A stretch of 64,000 nt of DNA from Capitulum mitella. Its lineage: Eukaryota > Arthropoda > Thecostraca > Pollicipedomorpha > Pollicipedidae. Positions 1-9,154 of this stretch are shown in pieces. The notes beneath the pieces were generated by a model, which ran no database searches, was not told where the DNA came from, and saw nothing but the letters and a program-made list of their open reading frames with translations. The stretch is from contig CP099842.1 of assembly GCA_030062745.1 (NCBI GenBank), positions 3,410,001 to 3,474,000 of the forward strand, written 5' to 3'. Both the position numbers and the translations under genes were made by a program. Position 1 is the stretch's first letter. Every line of letters begins with the position of its first letter.

Positions 1-1250
1 TCACGTAATGCGTACTGCGGGAAAATTCGTGGTACTGCAGCGGTTGCTCACCTAAACCCGTCCTGGCGGCCTTCGCGATTCCGGTTTCGTTGTCAGCCGT
101 CAATTTCGACATCGCTGTGGCTAACGATACGCTAACACATTTGATCGATGATTTTAGTGTTGAAAAGAAACTAGGTAAATAGATTAAACTTGGGCTGGCA
201 GTCAGCTTACTAACCCCAGTAAACTATGAACTAACAAGAGCGAGTTGGCAAGAGTGAATGGTACCCACGCTTTGATTCACAAAAACGACCTCTTTAATCG
301 TATGTGTGCAGTTAAAAATCACAATCTGAATAGATACACTCCTTTATATGGTGGACCTTGCTCCAGGACCCGGCTTGACATAGCTTTTCTTTGAGGATGG
401 ACGGGAAAAGCAATGAATGGGTGATGATGGAGTAAATAAGTTTTCATTACTGTTGGCAATGCTGATTTTAGGTGGTTAACGTCATGGGCCTGTGAATATA
501 ACTGTATTTCAGTATTTGAACAACTGTAAGTTATGGGTGCCTGGTTTGTATTGTGGGTGCCCATTTCCACTTTGTGGGTGCCGGGTTAACCACAAAGAGA
601 TAAAAAAACCACACCCCAACCTGTCACGGAACTTTCGCTGCTTGCAAAACGGACTCATTCGTTCTCCATTATCAAACACGGCGCTAACGAACTTGGCCGT
701 AGATTGCATCGTCTTAAAACACGGACTGATTTGTTTTAACTTCAAGTCCATAAAGCTTAAGGGAAAAAGAAGGAAGAGTTTTATTCGTTTCTGCTCAAAA
801 TCATGATGCCCATCTTAGTGAACTAAAACAACATATTTGAAATGATAGTGAATTTATGAATGGGAAGCTGGAGAAAATGTGAAATTGGAATACCCATTGA
901 GGTCAACAGTAAGATTTTGACCGAGCGCTTACTTCCAGGGAAAATAATCGTAGTAGTGGTTGCATAACGCTTCAAATGCAATACTGATAAGTACTACTTA
1001 CGATTTCAGTCGGAAAAACCTGAAACACACATTATTTCCCCGGAAACAGATTGCGACGTCACCGGTATGCTAACCGCCAGACGCTCGCGTAGGGATTTTT
1101 AACGTTTATGCGCTAAATAGTTGTTTACGTGAAATCTTGACGCTGATTGGTTGTCGGTCGGACTCAAGGTCCAATCAAGAGTAATAAAAAAGGTTGGAGA
1201 AATAAGGAATGCGATATAAGTTATCTTTAAAATAAAAAAGTTATTCGTTG
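1..1250. other. Non-coding stretch, nothing recognised
   Basis: Open frames here are short, overlap on both strands and lack recognisable protein motifs. No repeat structure stands out before the AT-rich microsatellite that follows. Confidence 0.4.
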
Positions 1251-1319
1251 TATAATAATAATAATAATAATATTAATAATGATAATAAAAATAATAGTAA
1301 TAGTAATAATAATAATAAC
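1251..1319. repeat. AAT/TAA-type microsatellite
   Basis: The tract is a run of ATA/AAT trinucleotides with scattered G interruptions. The reverse strand reads as a leucine-rich open frame only because of the repeat; it is not a gene. Confidence 0.85.
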
Positions 1320-1510
1320 AGACAACGATAAAAATAAAAAAGTAACAATGTTACAAGGATGGAAAAGTGAAGCTGCAATTTAAAAAACACAAAATAAAAA
1401 TAAAAAACAGTGAAATAAAATATCTGAAAAGGAATCACGGAAGAAAACTGAAAAATATTAGGAAGTGAAATAAAACAATAAATAAAAATTTACCCCAACC
1501 TAACATAGTA

Positions 1511-1578
1511 ACCTAACCTAACCTAACCTAACCTAACCTAACCTAGCCTAACCTAACCTAACCTAACCTAACCTAACC
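1511..1578. repeat. Interstitial telomere-like (CCTAA)n tract
   Basis: About thirteen consecutive ACCTA pentamers with a single substitution (one unit reads GCCTA) are visible, decaying into variants on both sides. The complement is TTAGG, the ancestral arthropod telomere unit. The tract is short and lies inside unique-looking sequence, so it is more likely an interstitial telomeric repeat than a chromosome end. This is one of the better taxonomic clues in the window. Confidence 0.85.
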
Positions 1579-1938
1579 TTATCTAACCTAGCCCAGCACA
1601 ACCCAACCTAGCAACCTAATGTAATATAACGAGTATTAAATGTCATAATGTAATAATACTAATATCAGATATCCCAACAATTACCTAATACAATAATATA
1701 ACGGCGTAATAATTCAGCAGTTCCTCCAAGTTCAGTTTGTGGCAACAAAATAAAATTTTCATATGTATGGCAGGACAAAGGTGAACGGGGTTAAGGTGCT
1801 GTGAAGTGGTGGCTTACTCCACGTTAAGCATCGGACGTTGCAGACTTTTAAACCTTTGGCCTCCGTGAACACGTTGGTGTTTGACGCTCCGCGTTATCCG
1901 TCCTGAGGTATTCAACGCTGTATCTCAGCGCACATCAG

Positions 1939-2125
1939 CGCTGTTGTTGTTGACCTGTTTTGCAACAACAAACAGCGCAATGCCATTTACGCTGTGTGTT
2001 GCACTATTTTACAGTGCAAGAAATACCAGACAATGTCTTGCATTTGATACTGCAGCAAACACAAGATCATTTGCGGCGGCGCAAATAATATTGTCATTTG
2101 GACAATATCGTCATCTGGACGATAT
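1939..2125. repeat. Cluster of five short hairpins
   Basis: Five inverted repeats follow one another: arms 1939-1952/1963-1977 (one bulged base), TTGCACT/AGTGCAA at 1999-2005/2013-2019, ATTTGC/GCAAAT at 2069-2074/2081-2086, ATATTGTC/GACAATAT at 2088-2095/2101-2108, and ATATCGTC/GACGATAT at 2105-2112/2118-2125. The last two share four bases and have similar five-base loops (ATTTG, ATCTG). Function is unknown; it could be the core of a small foldback element or a structured RNA. Confidence 0.6.
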
Positions 2126-2129
2126 TATA

Positions 2130-3520
2130 CGAGCATTAACGCTTAAAACGTAACCACGCTTTGAGGTGAATCACGGCACTACGGTATTCGAAAGTATCTC
2201 CTTCCGCTACGGACTAAAAGTTTTGAGGGTCGCATCAGGTCACATTTGCGGTTCTGCCGTTTTAAAAACGTAATGCAAACCAAGAGGAATGAGTGAGCAA
2301 AGAAAAATGATCTCTTGGTGGTCCTGTATGTACCGGAATACAGCTACTTTTCTCTCTCCTTTTGCCACTGCTGGAAACTGATTTCTAAACGAATTTAAGT
2401 AATTGTTTTCAGTGAGGGACGCACCGCCACCTATGCACCCTGTAGTTCTGTTGTATAACACCTCTGTTTCAAAGAACCGTTCGGCTAAACATAAGAAAAC
2501 TAAATAAATATAGTTGCTGTGAAGCAATTCAAAACTTGAATTCAGTGCATGAATTTCTTGGCCTCGAAATGAATCAAGTGCGACTTCACTCTGGTATATG
2601 CACAAAAGCCAACTCATATTTTACACCCAAATGTATTCAGTCTTGCAAATGAAACATTTTAAAGGTGCGCATTAAACAAATAAGACGAAGACTGCATTGC
2701 AGTGCCTGAAACAACACACAAAGAACGATTGCAGTAATACACACCAACAACATCGAAGAACCAGCAAAGAAAACTGAAATTCTGACCTGTGGCGCGAAAA
2801 TCGGTATCAAATATGAATGCAATTGGCTGCACATCGACGGAAAAACAAATGGTGCAATAACTCGTTGGCGAACGCCTATCACACACCATATGAGCTCCTT
2901 CTTTGCACCGTTTTTTCTTTTGTTACAACTGTTGTTACAATCGGTACAATCGTTTGCCGTTTTTTACACCGTTTTTTTTTCGCCTTATGTCTGACGCGAT
3001 CGGCAGTTACATGACTTAAAGTGATGACAGAAGCTCATATGACATAAATATGAGCTCAACGTCCATGTTTTCGTAACATTCGTCATCATGTTCATACTTC
3101 CGGTAATCGGAAGCAGACGAGTTTTCCCGTGCGAAAACTTTGCCGGTTGCGCAATTTTCCAAATATTAAAGAATATTGTAACGAAAGTGCATGCACATTT
3201 CAACATCAAAGAACATTCACTAATCCAATGCAAGCAGTTGCAACTTTGGACCTAAATAACAATGCGAATTTGTTTCTTTCGTTGTAATAACTTGTGGCAC
3301 ACAAGCTGCAGCTCTAACCCAGTTCACAGCAAACCGCATACGTCCAAGCTCCGCATCTGGACCAGTTAGAACCACTCATTACAAAATTTGACAACCAACA
3401 TTTCCAGACATTTCTGTCTCTCAGCTAGCTGTTCCGATAGATCTTTAACATCGTTGCAATGGGGCAGCAGCCCCACCAACTCTTCGCCGTCATCCCGTTT
3501 CCGTTGTCCAGGGTCCTGGT
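2130..3520. other. Non-coding stretch downstream of the minus-strand gene
   Basis: No coding motif or repeat family was recognised. The part just below 3523 must hold the 3' UTR of the minus-strand gene, but I found no clear polyadenylation signal close to its stop codon. Confidence 0.4.
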
Positions 3521-3522
3521 CT

Positions 3523-5010
3523 TCATGGATATAGCATAGTTTGTGAACCATCCGAAAAGCCGGAGCCGTTAAGCCATCCACTGACCCGAAGTTCGGGATA
3601 AAACTGGGCCACAGCGATGTCAAGGCCAAAATTGTGTCCCCACGTACTAAACCACACGTGGCTGACCGCAAATGGACGTCGCACAACGGCCTGGTAGATC
3701 TCCGCTCCACTGCCGTCTCTGACAATGAGCGAGCTTCCAGACAGAACAACAACGAATTCGTTGAACTTATCGGGGACGATTCTGTAGGTAGACTGCCGAT
3801 ATGTGTGCACATCGTCAGCAGGCGGCGAAGGAATGGATCTTTCTACGATATAAAACGTTTCAGAGACATCGTTGGCCACGGCAAGGACCATTGTACGAGT
3901 GTAAAGAAAGCTGTTAGCGAAAACGACCAATAGTGGCCGTGTACCGCGCGCTAAAAAGCGCACGGTGACCTCAGTCGACGGTGCCGGCAGCCTCCTCATA
4001 AGGTTATTTCTATGCTGGGAACGCAGGGAGTAGAACGGCGGCGTCCTGCCGTCGTCGTAGGCCGACTCGTCAAACATCCAGCTGTCGGCGACGTTGGCTC
4101 GCACCTGCCAGAAGCCGATAGTCCGTCTGGCGCTCTTCAGGTGGACAGAAGTGACGCTTGCCGTCGTCGCTTGTCCCCGGTCGTCGTCGGCTCCATCGTC
4201 GGCCGGTTGCTTGGCGATGGTCGGGGTGGCGTCGCACCAGGAGACGTCGTACGCCGTGTAGCGGCTGGCCGACAGGCCGTCTCGCACGGCGGTGCTGTTG
4301 ACCAGCGCCCCGCCACGGTACACGCGGAGCAGCGTTTCCGTGATATTGAAGGCCACGCCGCCAACGGCGACCTGGACGCTCGTAGGCGACGACGCCTTGA
4401 CGCGGAAGCTGAGCTGGCAGATGCCTGCGGACGCGCTCTTGATCAGGTTGAACTCGCCGTTGGTGACCCACGTGATGTACTCGGGCACGGCGAGGGTGGG
4501 CAGCACTGCCCAAAAGCCGGCCACGGGCGTGCAGGTGACGCCGCCGCACCGCCAGCGGCCCGACGGGCGGAACAGCTCCGTCCGGCACTGGGAGTCCACG
4601 CTGCAGGGCGCCGACGCGTTGTGCAGCACGCAGCTCGGGTGGCAGTAGCCGCCGGCGGTGCAGAAGTCGCTGCCTCGGGTGTCCTCCTCGGCCCCGCGCT
4701 CGGCGTACATGTCCATGTAGCGGACCCCGGCGGCGGCGACCAGCCGACCGCCGGCCGCCTGGCACGGCGGCCGGCTCAGCAGCTCGCAGCCGACGCCCGC
4801 CGGCAGCGGGCCGTAGTTGAGGGCCGCGCAGTCGGGCCGTCTGGCGCAGTGCTGGGCGCAGCGCAGCAGGGAGGGCGCCGCCGTGCGCAGCAGGAGCTCC
4901 ACGCCGACCGCCCTCCGCTCCGTCCGGTACAAACCGCGCAAGTGGCGCACTATCGGGTCGGCGTGCACCGCCAGCAGCGCCAACAGCAGCAGCAGCTGGG
5001 CCGGCCCCAT
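3523..5010 (-). CDS. Secreted apple-like / farnesoic acid O-methyltransferase-like domain protein
   Basis: This is one uninterrupted reading frame of 495 codons, from ATG at 5010 to TGA at 3523. Residues 1-18 (MGPAQLLLLLALLAVHAD) form a clear signal peptide, so the protein should be secreted. Residues about 25-102 carry five cysteines (51, 55, 61, 75, 83) in a CxxxC...C pattern like a PAN/apple domain. A second cysteine-rich stretch follows at 117-160. From about 180 to 310 and 335 to 470 the sequence resembles the farnesoic acid O-methyltransferase-like (Methyltransf_FA) fold: alternating hydrophobic strands, then an acidic-glycine turn near 431-436 and a closing VWFSTWG motif at 452-458. 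In arthropods such proteins are mostly not proven enzymes; the domain is probably a ligand- or surface-binding module. There are no introns within the coding sequence. GC content is high, about that of the exons of the second gene. I am sure of the gene and less sure of the domain names. Confidence 0.8.
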   Translation of the reverse strand: MGPAQLLLLLALLAVHADPIVRHLRGLYRTERRAVGVELLLRTAAPSLLRCAQHCARRPDCAALNYGPLPAGVGCELLSRPPCQAAGGRLVAAAGVRYMDMYAERGAEEDTRGSDFCTAGGYCHPSCVLHNASAPCSVDSQCRTELFRPSGRWRCGGVTCTPVAGFWAVLPTLAVPEYITWVTNGEFNLIKSASAGICQLSFRVKASSPTSVQVAVGGVAFNITETLLRVYRGGALVNSTAVRDGLSASRYTAYDVSWCDATPTIAKQPADDGADDDRGQATTASVTSVHLKSARRTIGFWQVRANVADSWMFDESAYDDGRTPPFYSLRSQHRNNLMRRLPAPSTEVTVRFLARGTRPLLVVFANSFLYTRTMVLAVANDVSETFYIVERSIPSPPADDVHTYRQSTYRIVPDKFNEFVVVLSGSSLIVRDGSGAEIYQAVVRRPFAVSHVWFSTWGHNFGLDIAVAQFYPELRVSGWLNGSGFSDGSQTMLYP

Positions 5011-5064
5011 CGTCCCCGTCGCGCTTCGTCGTCGCCGTCAGCGCGGGCCGGGACGTGGCCGCTC

Positions 5065-5097
5065 ACTGAGCCGCCTGGACGTGTCGGTGACCCTTAA
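5065..5097 (-). promoter_or_regulatory. Candidate core promoter (TTAAG box and TCAGT initiator)
   Basis: Reading the minus strand, a TTAAG element (5097-5093) lies about 30 bases upstream of the A of a TCAGT initiator (5069-5065), the usual arthropod start motif. Transcription would start near 5067, giving a 5' UTR of about 57 nt before the ATG at 5010. The TATA-like element is weak, so this is a prediction from spacing and the initiator. Confidence 0.4.
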
Positions 5098-5099
5098 GT

Positions 5100-5920
5100 G
5101 TCCCGGTAGCCTGGCCGATAATGCTCGCCGGATGGCACTGTCAGCGTGTCCTGTCTCTGACTCTAGGCGGCGAAATTCATGAACGTGTCGCAGTCGCGGC
5201 CATTAACGCGTCGCAGTCGTGGTCTCCTGATGGATCCATTTGCATTCGTAACTTAAGTGTCAGCCATAATGGTGGCGACATTCTTCCAGTCGAGTTCAAT
5301 GAAAAGAAAAGTTGTAAACTTGCGCTGTTTGCTGCGAGTTCCAATAGGCAAAGTTGTCTAATGCAGGGATATTTGTACGAAGAACCGACCAGTGCTCAAC
5401 ACCCTTATTCATCAGATTCTGATGAAGTCGAGACCAGGGGTAATTTTGGGCGCCAAACATGGCTGATAAAACATTTCACCTCTCGGATCAATTTTTGGGT
5501 GTTATTGATTCCGAAACTTTGGACTTGTTAGCAGGTGTGTGCATCTTTGACAGCCAGTCATTTTGTCAAGATTCACAACTATGGTGTATCAAAATATCCT
5601 GCGGTTTCCAAATATGTGCAAGAAAGATAAACATCATGTAATGTCTGAGGAATTTATGCCGCTGGTTTCGTGACCTAGATAACGTCACGTGACGTGGCTT
5701 GACCTTAAGCTATGCAGAACGGCGATTTTTGCAGGACAGCAGTAAAAGGTGGATAAATTTGCTTGATATTTAGGTAATAAATAGTGTCTTGATGTGTTTC
5801 ATTCAATTTGCCCCGAAAATTTAGCATAACACGTAATGGTGAGCACAGCTGACCGGAAAGTTAGCTTCAATAACCGTTAATCCGCGAAATTAAAAATTTA
5901 TTTCGATAGCGCCAAACCGA
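5100..5920. other. Upstream intergenic stretch, nothing recognised
   Basis: The open frames here share no motif with known families and have no coding-like composition. It may hold regulatory sequence for the minus-strand gene. Confidence 0.35.
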
Positions 5921-5924
5921 TAAA

Positions 5925-5996
5925 CCGCTAAAACATTTAGCAGTTTATATACAAATATATATATATCTATATATATAAACCGCTGAAACATTTAGC

Positions 5997-6038
<42 letters not shown>

Positions 6039-6102
6039 TATATAAACCGCAAAATAATTTAGCGGTTTAGCGGTTTATATATAAACCACTGAAACCTTTG
6101 GC

Positions 6103-6149
<47 letters not shown>

Positions 6150-6258
6150 AAACCGCCAAATAATTTAGCGTTTTAGCGGTTTATATATAAACCGCTGAAA
6201 CATTTGGCGGTTTATATATATATATATATATATATTTGTATATAAACCGACAAATAAT
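5925..6258. repeat. AT-rich repeat built from small hairpins
   Basis: The unit AAACCGCT...AGCGGTTT is an 8-base-arm hairpin with about 9 bases of loop. It recurs with variants, separated by long (TA)n runs and by a second module reading AACCGCAAAATAATTTAGCGG or close to it. Three rounds are visible with a period near 120 bp. The outer ends decay into ordinary sequence at about 5925 and 6258. Confidence 0.75.
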
Positions 6259-6259
6259 G

Positions 6260-7125
6260 GCCTTCCCACGCAATATGAAACGTGGACAACTTTTTCGCTC
6301 TTCACAGTCGTTCGGTGCCGAGCGGACAGAAAGATTAACTTCCGACTAAGGTAGAGTCTAAATGAAGCGAGCTAGAAAGAAACGACGAGTAAGATTGAAT
6401 AGGCTGGTCAATTCTGCACTGATGGGTAGCTTATGAAGCAAAAACTCGGCTGATCCCTAGTGAGATTACGGCCACGTTTTTTCCCGAGTTACCCGTGCGC
6501 GATGGTCGGATTTCGACGTTTCGAACAGCAAGGATGGCCCTGTCACCCTGAGGCCCCAAATATTTCTAATCCGTTGACCTCAAGGTCACTGATGATGTCA
6601 TAGGTCAGTTTATAGTCTGAAAAGGCAATAATTTGTCGACAGCTTCAAAGGCATATCAACACGACGAGATCGGAACTGGCTGCATGCCATATCTAATCGC
6701 AGACTTCCTTTCCGCTCGCGGTCACGGACGTTCGACGGTACTGCTTTTATTTGTCCCTTCTCATGAACATACTGTCTTCCTCCGCTCGCGCCAGCCGCGA
6801 CCATCAGCTGCGGCGGCCAATGTCCCGCGGCACCGCATGACCCAACCCGGCCGACCAATCAGGGCCGGCCAGTCCCCCAGCCGCCGCGCTCTTATTCTAA
6901 AAATCCCCCATTCCTCCGCCTCAGAAGAACGTGAAATGACGCCGTCAGTGAATATCCTCCCCCCCCCCAACAAAGAACATCCAACAACAGAAACCAATAG
7001 TCAATGCACATAATCATCCAGGCCAACGCCCAACGCAGTTCTTGCCCAAAACTGGCCAGCCGAAGGCCGGCTGGTCTGGCTTCCCTCAGCCACTGGGCAG
7101 CAACGGTAGGAGCATGATCAAATTA
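6260..7125. other. No gene; possible 3' flank of the gypsy remnant
   Basis: This lies downstream of the minus-strand gypsy integrase remnant and is where its 3' end and LTR would be expected. A purine-rich G tract on the minus strand near 6960 could be a polypurine tract, but I could not define LTR ends. Confidence 0.25.
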
Positions 7126-7129
7126 GCCT

Positions 7130-7555
7130 CTAAGACACAAATTTCGAATGGCTCGTCACAACCGCAGAACACTCTGTCACGGGCCCATCCGCCGCCACAG
7201 TCCCACCGTCGTCCGACATACGGGCCTCACAGGCGAGGCGCCAGACAATGCCACACTCGCGCGTTGTCCGTCGCTGAAAGGTGCATGCCGTCGCGGGACG
7301 ACCACGATTTGTTACAGACCAGCCTGCAGCCGCCGACTTGTAGCCGTTGCTGGAGACCGGCATTTCCGTTTTATCAAGAGCAACCCGCTCGAAAGGAGAG
7401 GCCAAAGGCCGCTCTTGCTGAGACACCCAGCGTGCAGCAGAGAGGCTTCTCTTCTGACAAGAGGTGCCTGTTTCACAGTACTTTCGCACGTCGATATACA
7501 TCCTTGGCCAGTGAGAATTTCTCGGGACGTTCACGAGTGTCCTGTCCACTCCCAT
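7130..7555 (-). pseudogene. Gypsy integrase remnant
   Basis: The frame contains VPRNSHWPRMYIDVRKYCET followed by CQKRS, which matches the H-x-W-P-x-M...V..Y...C..CQ pattern of the gypsy integrase zinc-binding domain. It is followed by SPFERVALDKTEMPVSSNGY, matching the start of the catalytic core (usually PFERVAMD). The remainder is degraded, and the catalytic triad cannot be traced. Confidence 0.7.
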
Positions 7556-7940
7556 GTGACCTGTTGTTCGTTCATCGTGCGTGAGCTGAAGCCCGTCGTA
7601 AGGCCTCAGGAATTATCATCCTGAATCTCACGCTACCCATCCATCGTCTCTGTGCCCCAGCAACTCATCTCGAATCTCGAGTGACGGGAAAATTCGAGCT
7701 TTTGCCTGTGCACAGCGATTTGCTTTTCTCCATGTTTTGGGCTTCGGGAGCTCCACCCTTGGTACCCATTCCCGCACTAGTTTCAGCACCATCTCATTAC
7801 CCTATGCCCCTCTCAACCCTATCTGATTCATTACGTTAAACTCTCCTCGAACACAGGGCTCAAGTATTGATAGTCAGCCACCGCATCGCTGTGGCTGACA
7901 TCGCCTCCCTTGTCCCCTCCAGTTCGTTGCCGCTCCGAGC

Positions 7941-8547
7941 CTAATCTGTCGTGCCGCGAAATCCGCGACAAGACATCAGCATCGGCGTGATCGTTCCCTT
8001 CCAGTGAACCACGGTGAAGTGGTATGAGGTCACTTCCAAGGCCCAGCGAACACTCCTTCCTGTAGCGTCCTGCTCTGCCTGTATGGACTGTGGACGGTTC
8101 TGCGTCGGATTGTGGCCGGTTACTACCAAAAACGATGCCCCTATGATGTACTTGATTTTTTTCTTACTTGTTCCGAATCGCTGATTTTTTCCGAATTTCC
8201 GGAATTTCCGGATGCCCTGCAATATGGCCCACGACTCATTGTCGTATGTCGCCCATTTCCTCTGAGTTTTGGCACATACCAAGCTGGCATGGGCAATCAC
8301 TCGCGAACCTGCCTCTGTCATTCCGGGAGCACTGATCCCACAGCTGCATCGCTATCGGATGCCAGCAGCTCTTCAAGCCGAGTAAGTGCCGTCGTTGTAA
8401 GCGCAGTCCATCGCAGGGTACCTTTACTTGCCGTAGCAGCGCTCGCGTTTCCTCTGAAAACTTCGGAATGAGCCGACTACAATAGCTGCATAGCTCCAGG
8501 AAACTGCGCAGGTCTGTGCCCGTCTCCGGCTTCGGCCATTTGACCAA
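7941..8547 (-). pseudogene. Gypsy reverse transcriptase thumb and RNase H remnant
   Basis: Two overlapping minus-strand frames cover this part. The first (8547-8236) has the motifs LRSFLELCSYCSRLIPKFSE and, before it, a WPKPET-like segment, typical of the region just after the reverse transcriptase active site in Ty3/gypsy pol. The second (8321-7941) has DNESWAILQGIRKFR, VVTGHNP and RWALEVTSYHFTVVH, matching the RNase H and connection region (the family usually has VTDHNP and RWAL...Y.F.V.H). The frame change near 8236-8321 and the D to G change in VTGHNP show it is inactive. Confidence 0.75.
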
Positions 8548-8639
8548 TTTGTCAGCACTGCCTGTTTCGGGGGATCCCTTCCGTTGTAACCCGATGACTC
8601 TCCTCGCCCTTAAAAAAGAACAACCTCTTCACATCCAAA

Positions 8640-9150
8640 ATGACACTTACTCGGTTTCAGCTTCAAACTGGATTTGCTCACTGGCCTGACATTGCCCTGG
8701 TTCTGCGCTCGGTCGGCGGTCAAAGCTCCCATGCACTAGCTGGCCTTCCTGCAAAGCTTGATCTGAGCGCTGAAATGTCGAAGGCGGCCTCCCAGAAGTT
8801 CGCCAATCACCTGTGGTACCTGAACGAAGAACTGGTTGGTCTGTGGCTCTTCGACGAAGACGTGCCGTGTGCGATGAAGAGGAGGATGGTAGCGGCATTC
8901 CGGGAACAGTAGAGTCCGTCCCAGCGAGCGCGGGCAGATCTCGAGGCGCATGACGTTCTGGCCAGGAAGAGCATCGCGGACTGCATCATGACAAAGCCGT
9001 TGGGAATCCTGAAGGCCTACGGTAGCAGCATGAACTTCCCCGCCACCGATCCCGCTGATCGGGAGACAGCACCTGACTTCAAGGACGCCAAGGAAGTCTT
9101 ACGCGGGATCGCTGTGGTTGAAACCAAGCATTACATACACGAGCCATAGC
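8640..9150 (+). pseudogene. Unidentified ORF with one in-frame stop, probably repeat-derived
   Basis: One frame runs from ATG at 8640 to a stop at 9148-9150 and is broken by a single TAG at 8910-8912; the frame is the same on both sides. Together it would encode about 169 residues. The centre reads FANHLWYLNEELVGLWLFDE, then DVPCAMKRRMVAAF, a helical segment of a type I associate with repeated elements in invertebrate genomes but cannot place in a family. It abuts the gypsy remnant on the opposite strand. It may be host-derived or transposon-derived; an assembly error at the TAG is possible. Confidence 0.4.
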
Positions 9151-9154
9151 AAAC

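Larger units (their letters stand above)
7130..8590 (-). mobile_element. Degenerate Ty3/gypsy-type retrotransposon pol fragment
   Basis: Reading the minus strand from about 8550 to 7130, pieces of a gypsy pol appear in the normal order: the end of reverse transcriptase, RNase H, then the zinc-binding and start of the catalytic part of integrase. They lie in different frames with stops, so the copy is dead. No gag, protease or intact LTRs were seen. The copy is unrelated to its host gene neighbours and simply inserted between them. Confidence 0.75.

Noticed and set aside
1241..1438. Leucine-rich minus-strand frame resembling a membrane segment
   Set aside because: It is the translation of the AAT/TAA microsatellite.
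4012..5097. 361-codon plus-strand frame opposite the minus-strand gene
   Set aside because: It is Arg/Ala/Gly/Val-rich, has no motif, and is the expected mirror of a GC-rich gene; the minus-strand frame has a signal peptide and domain-like structure.
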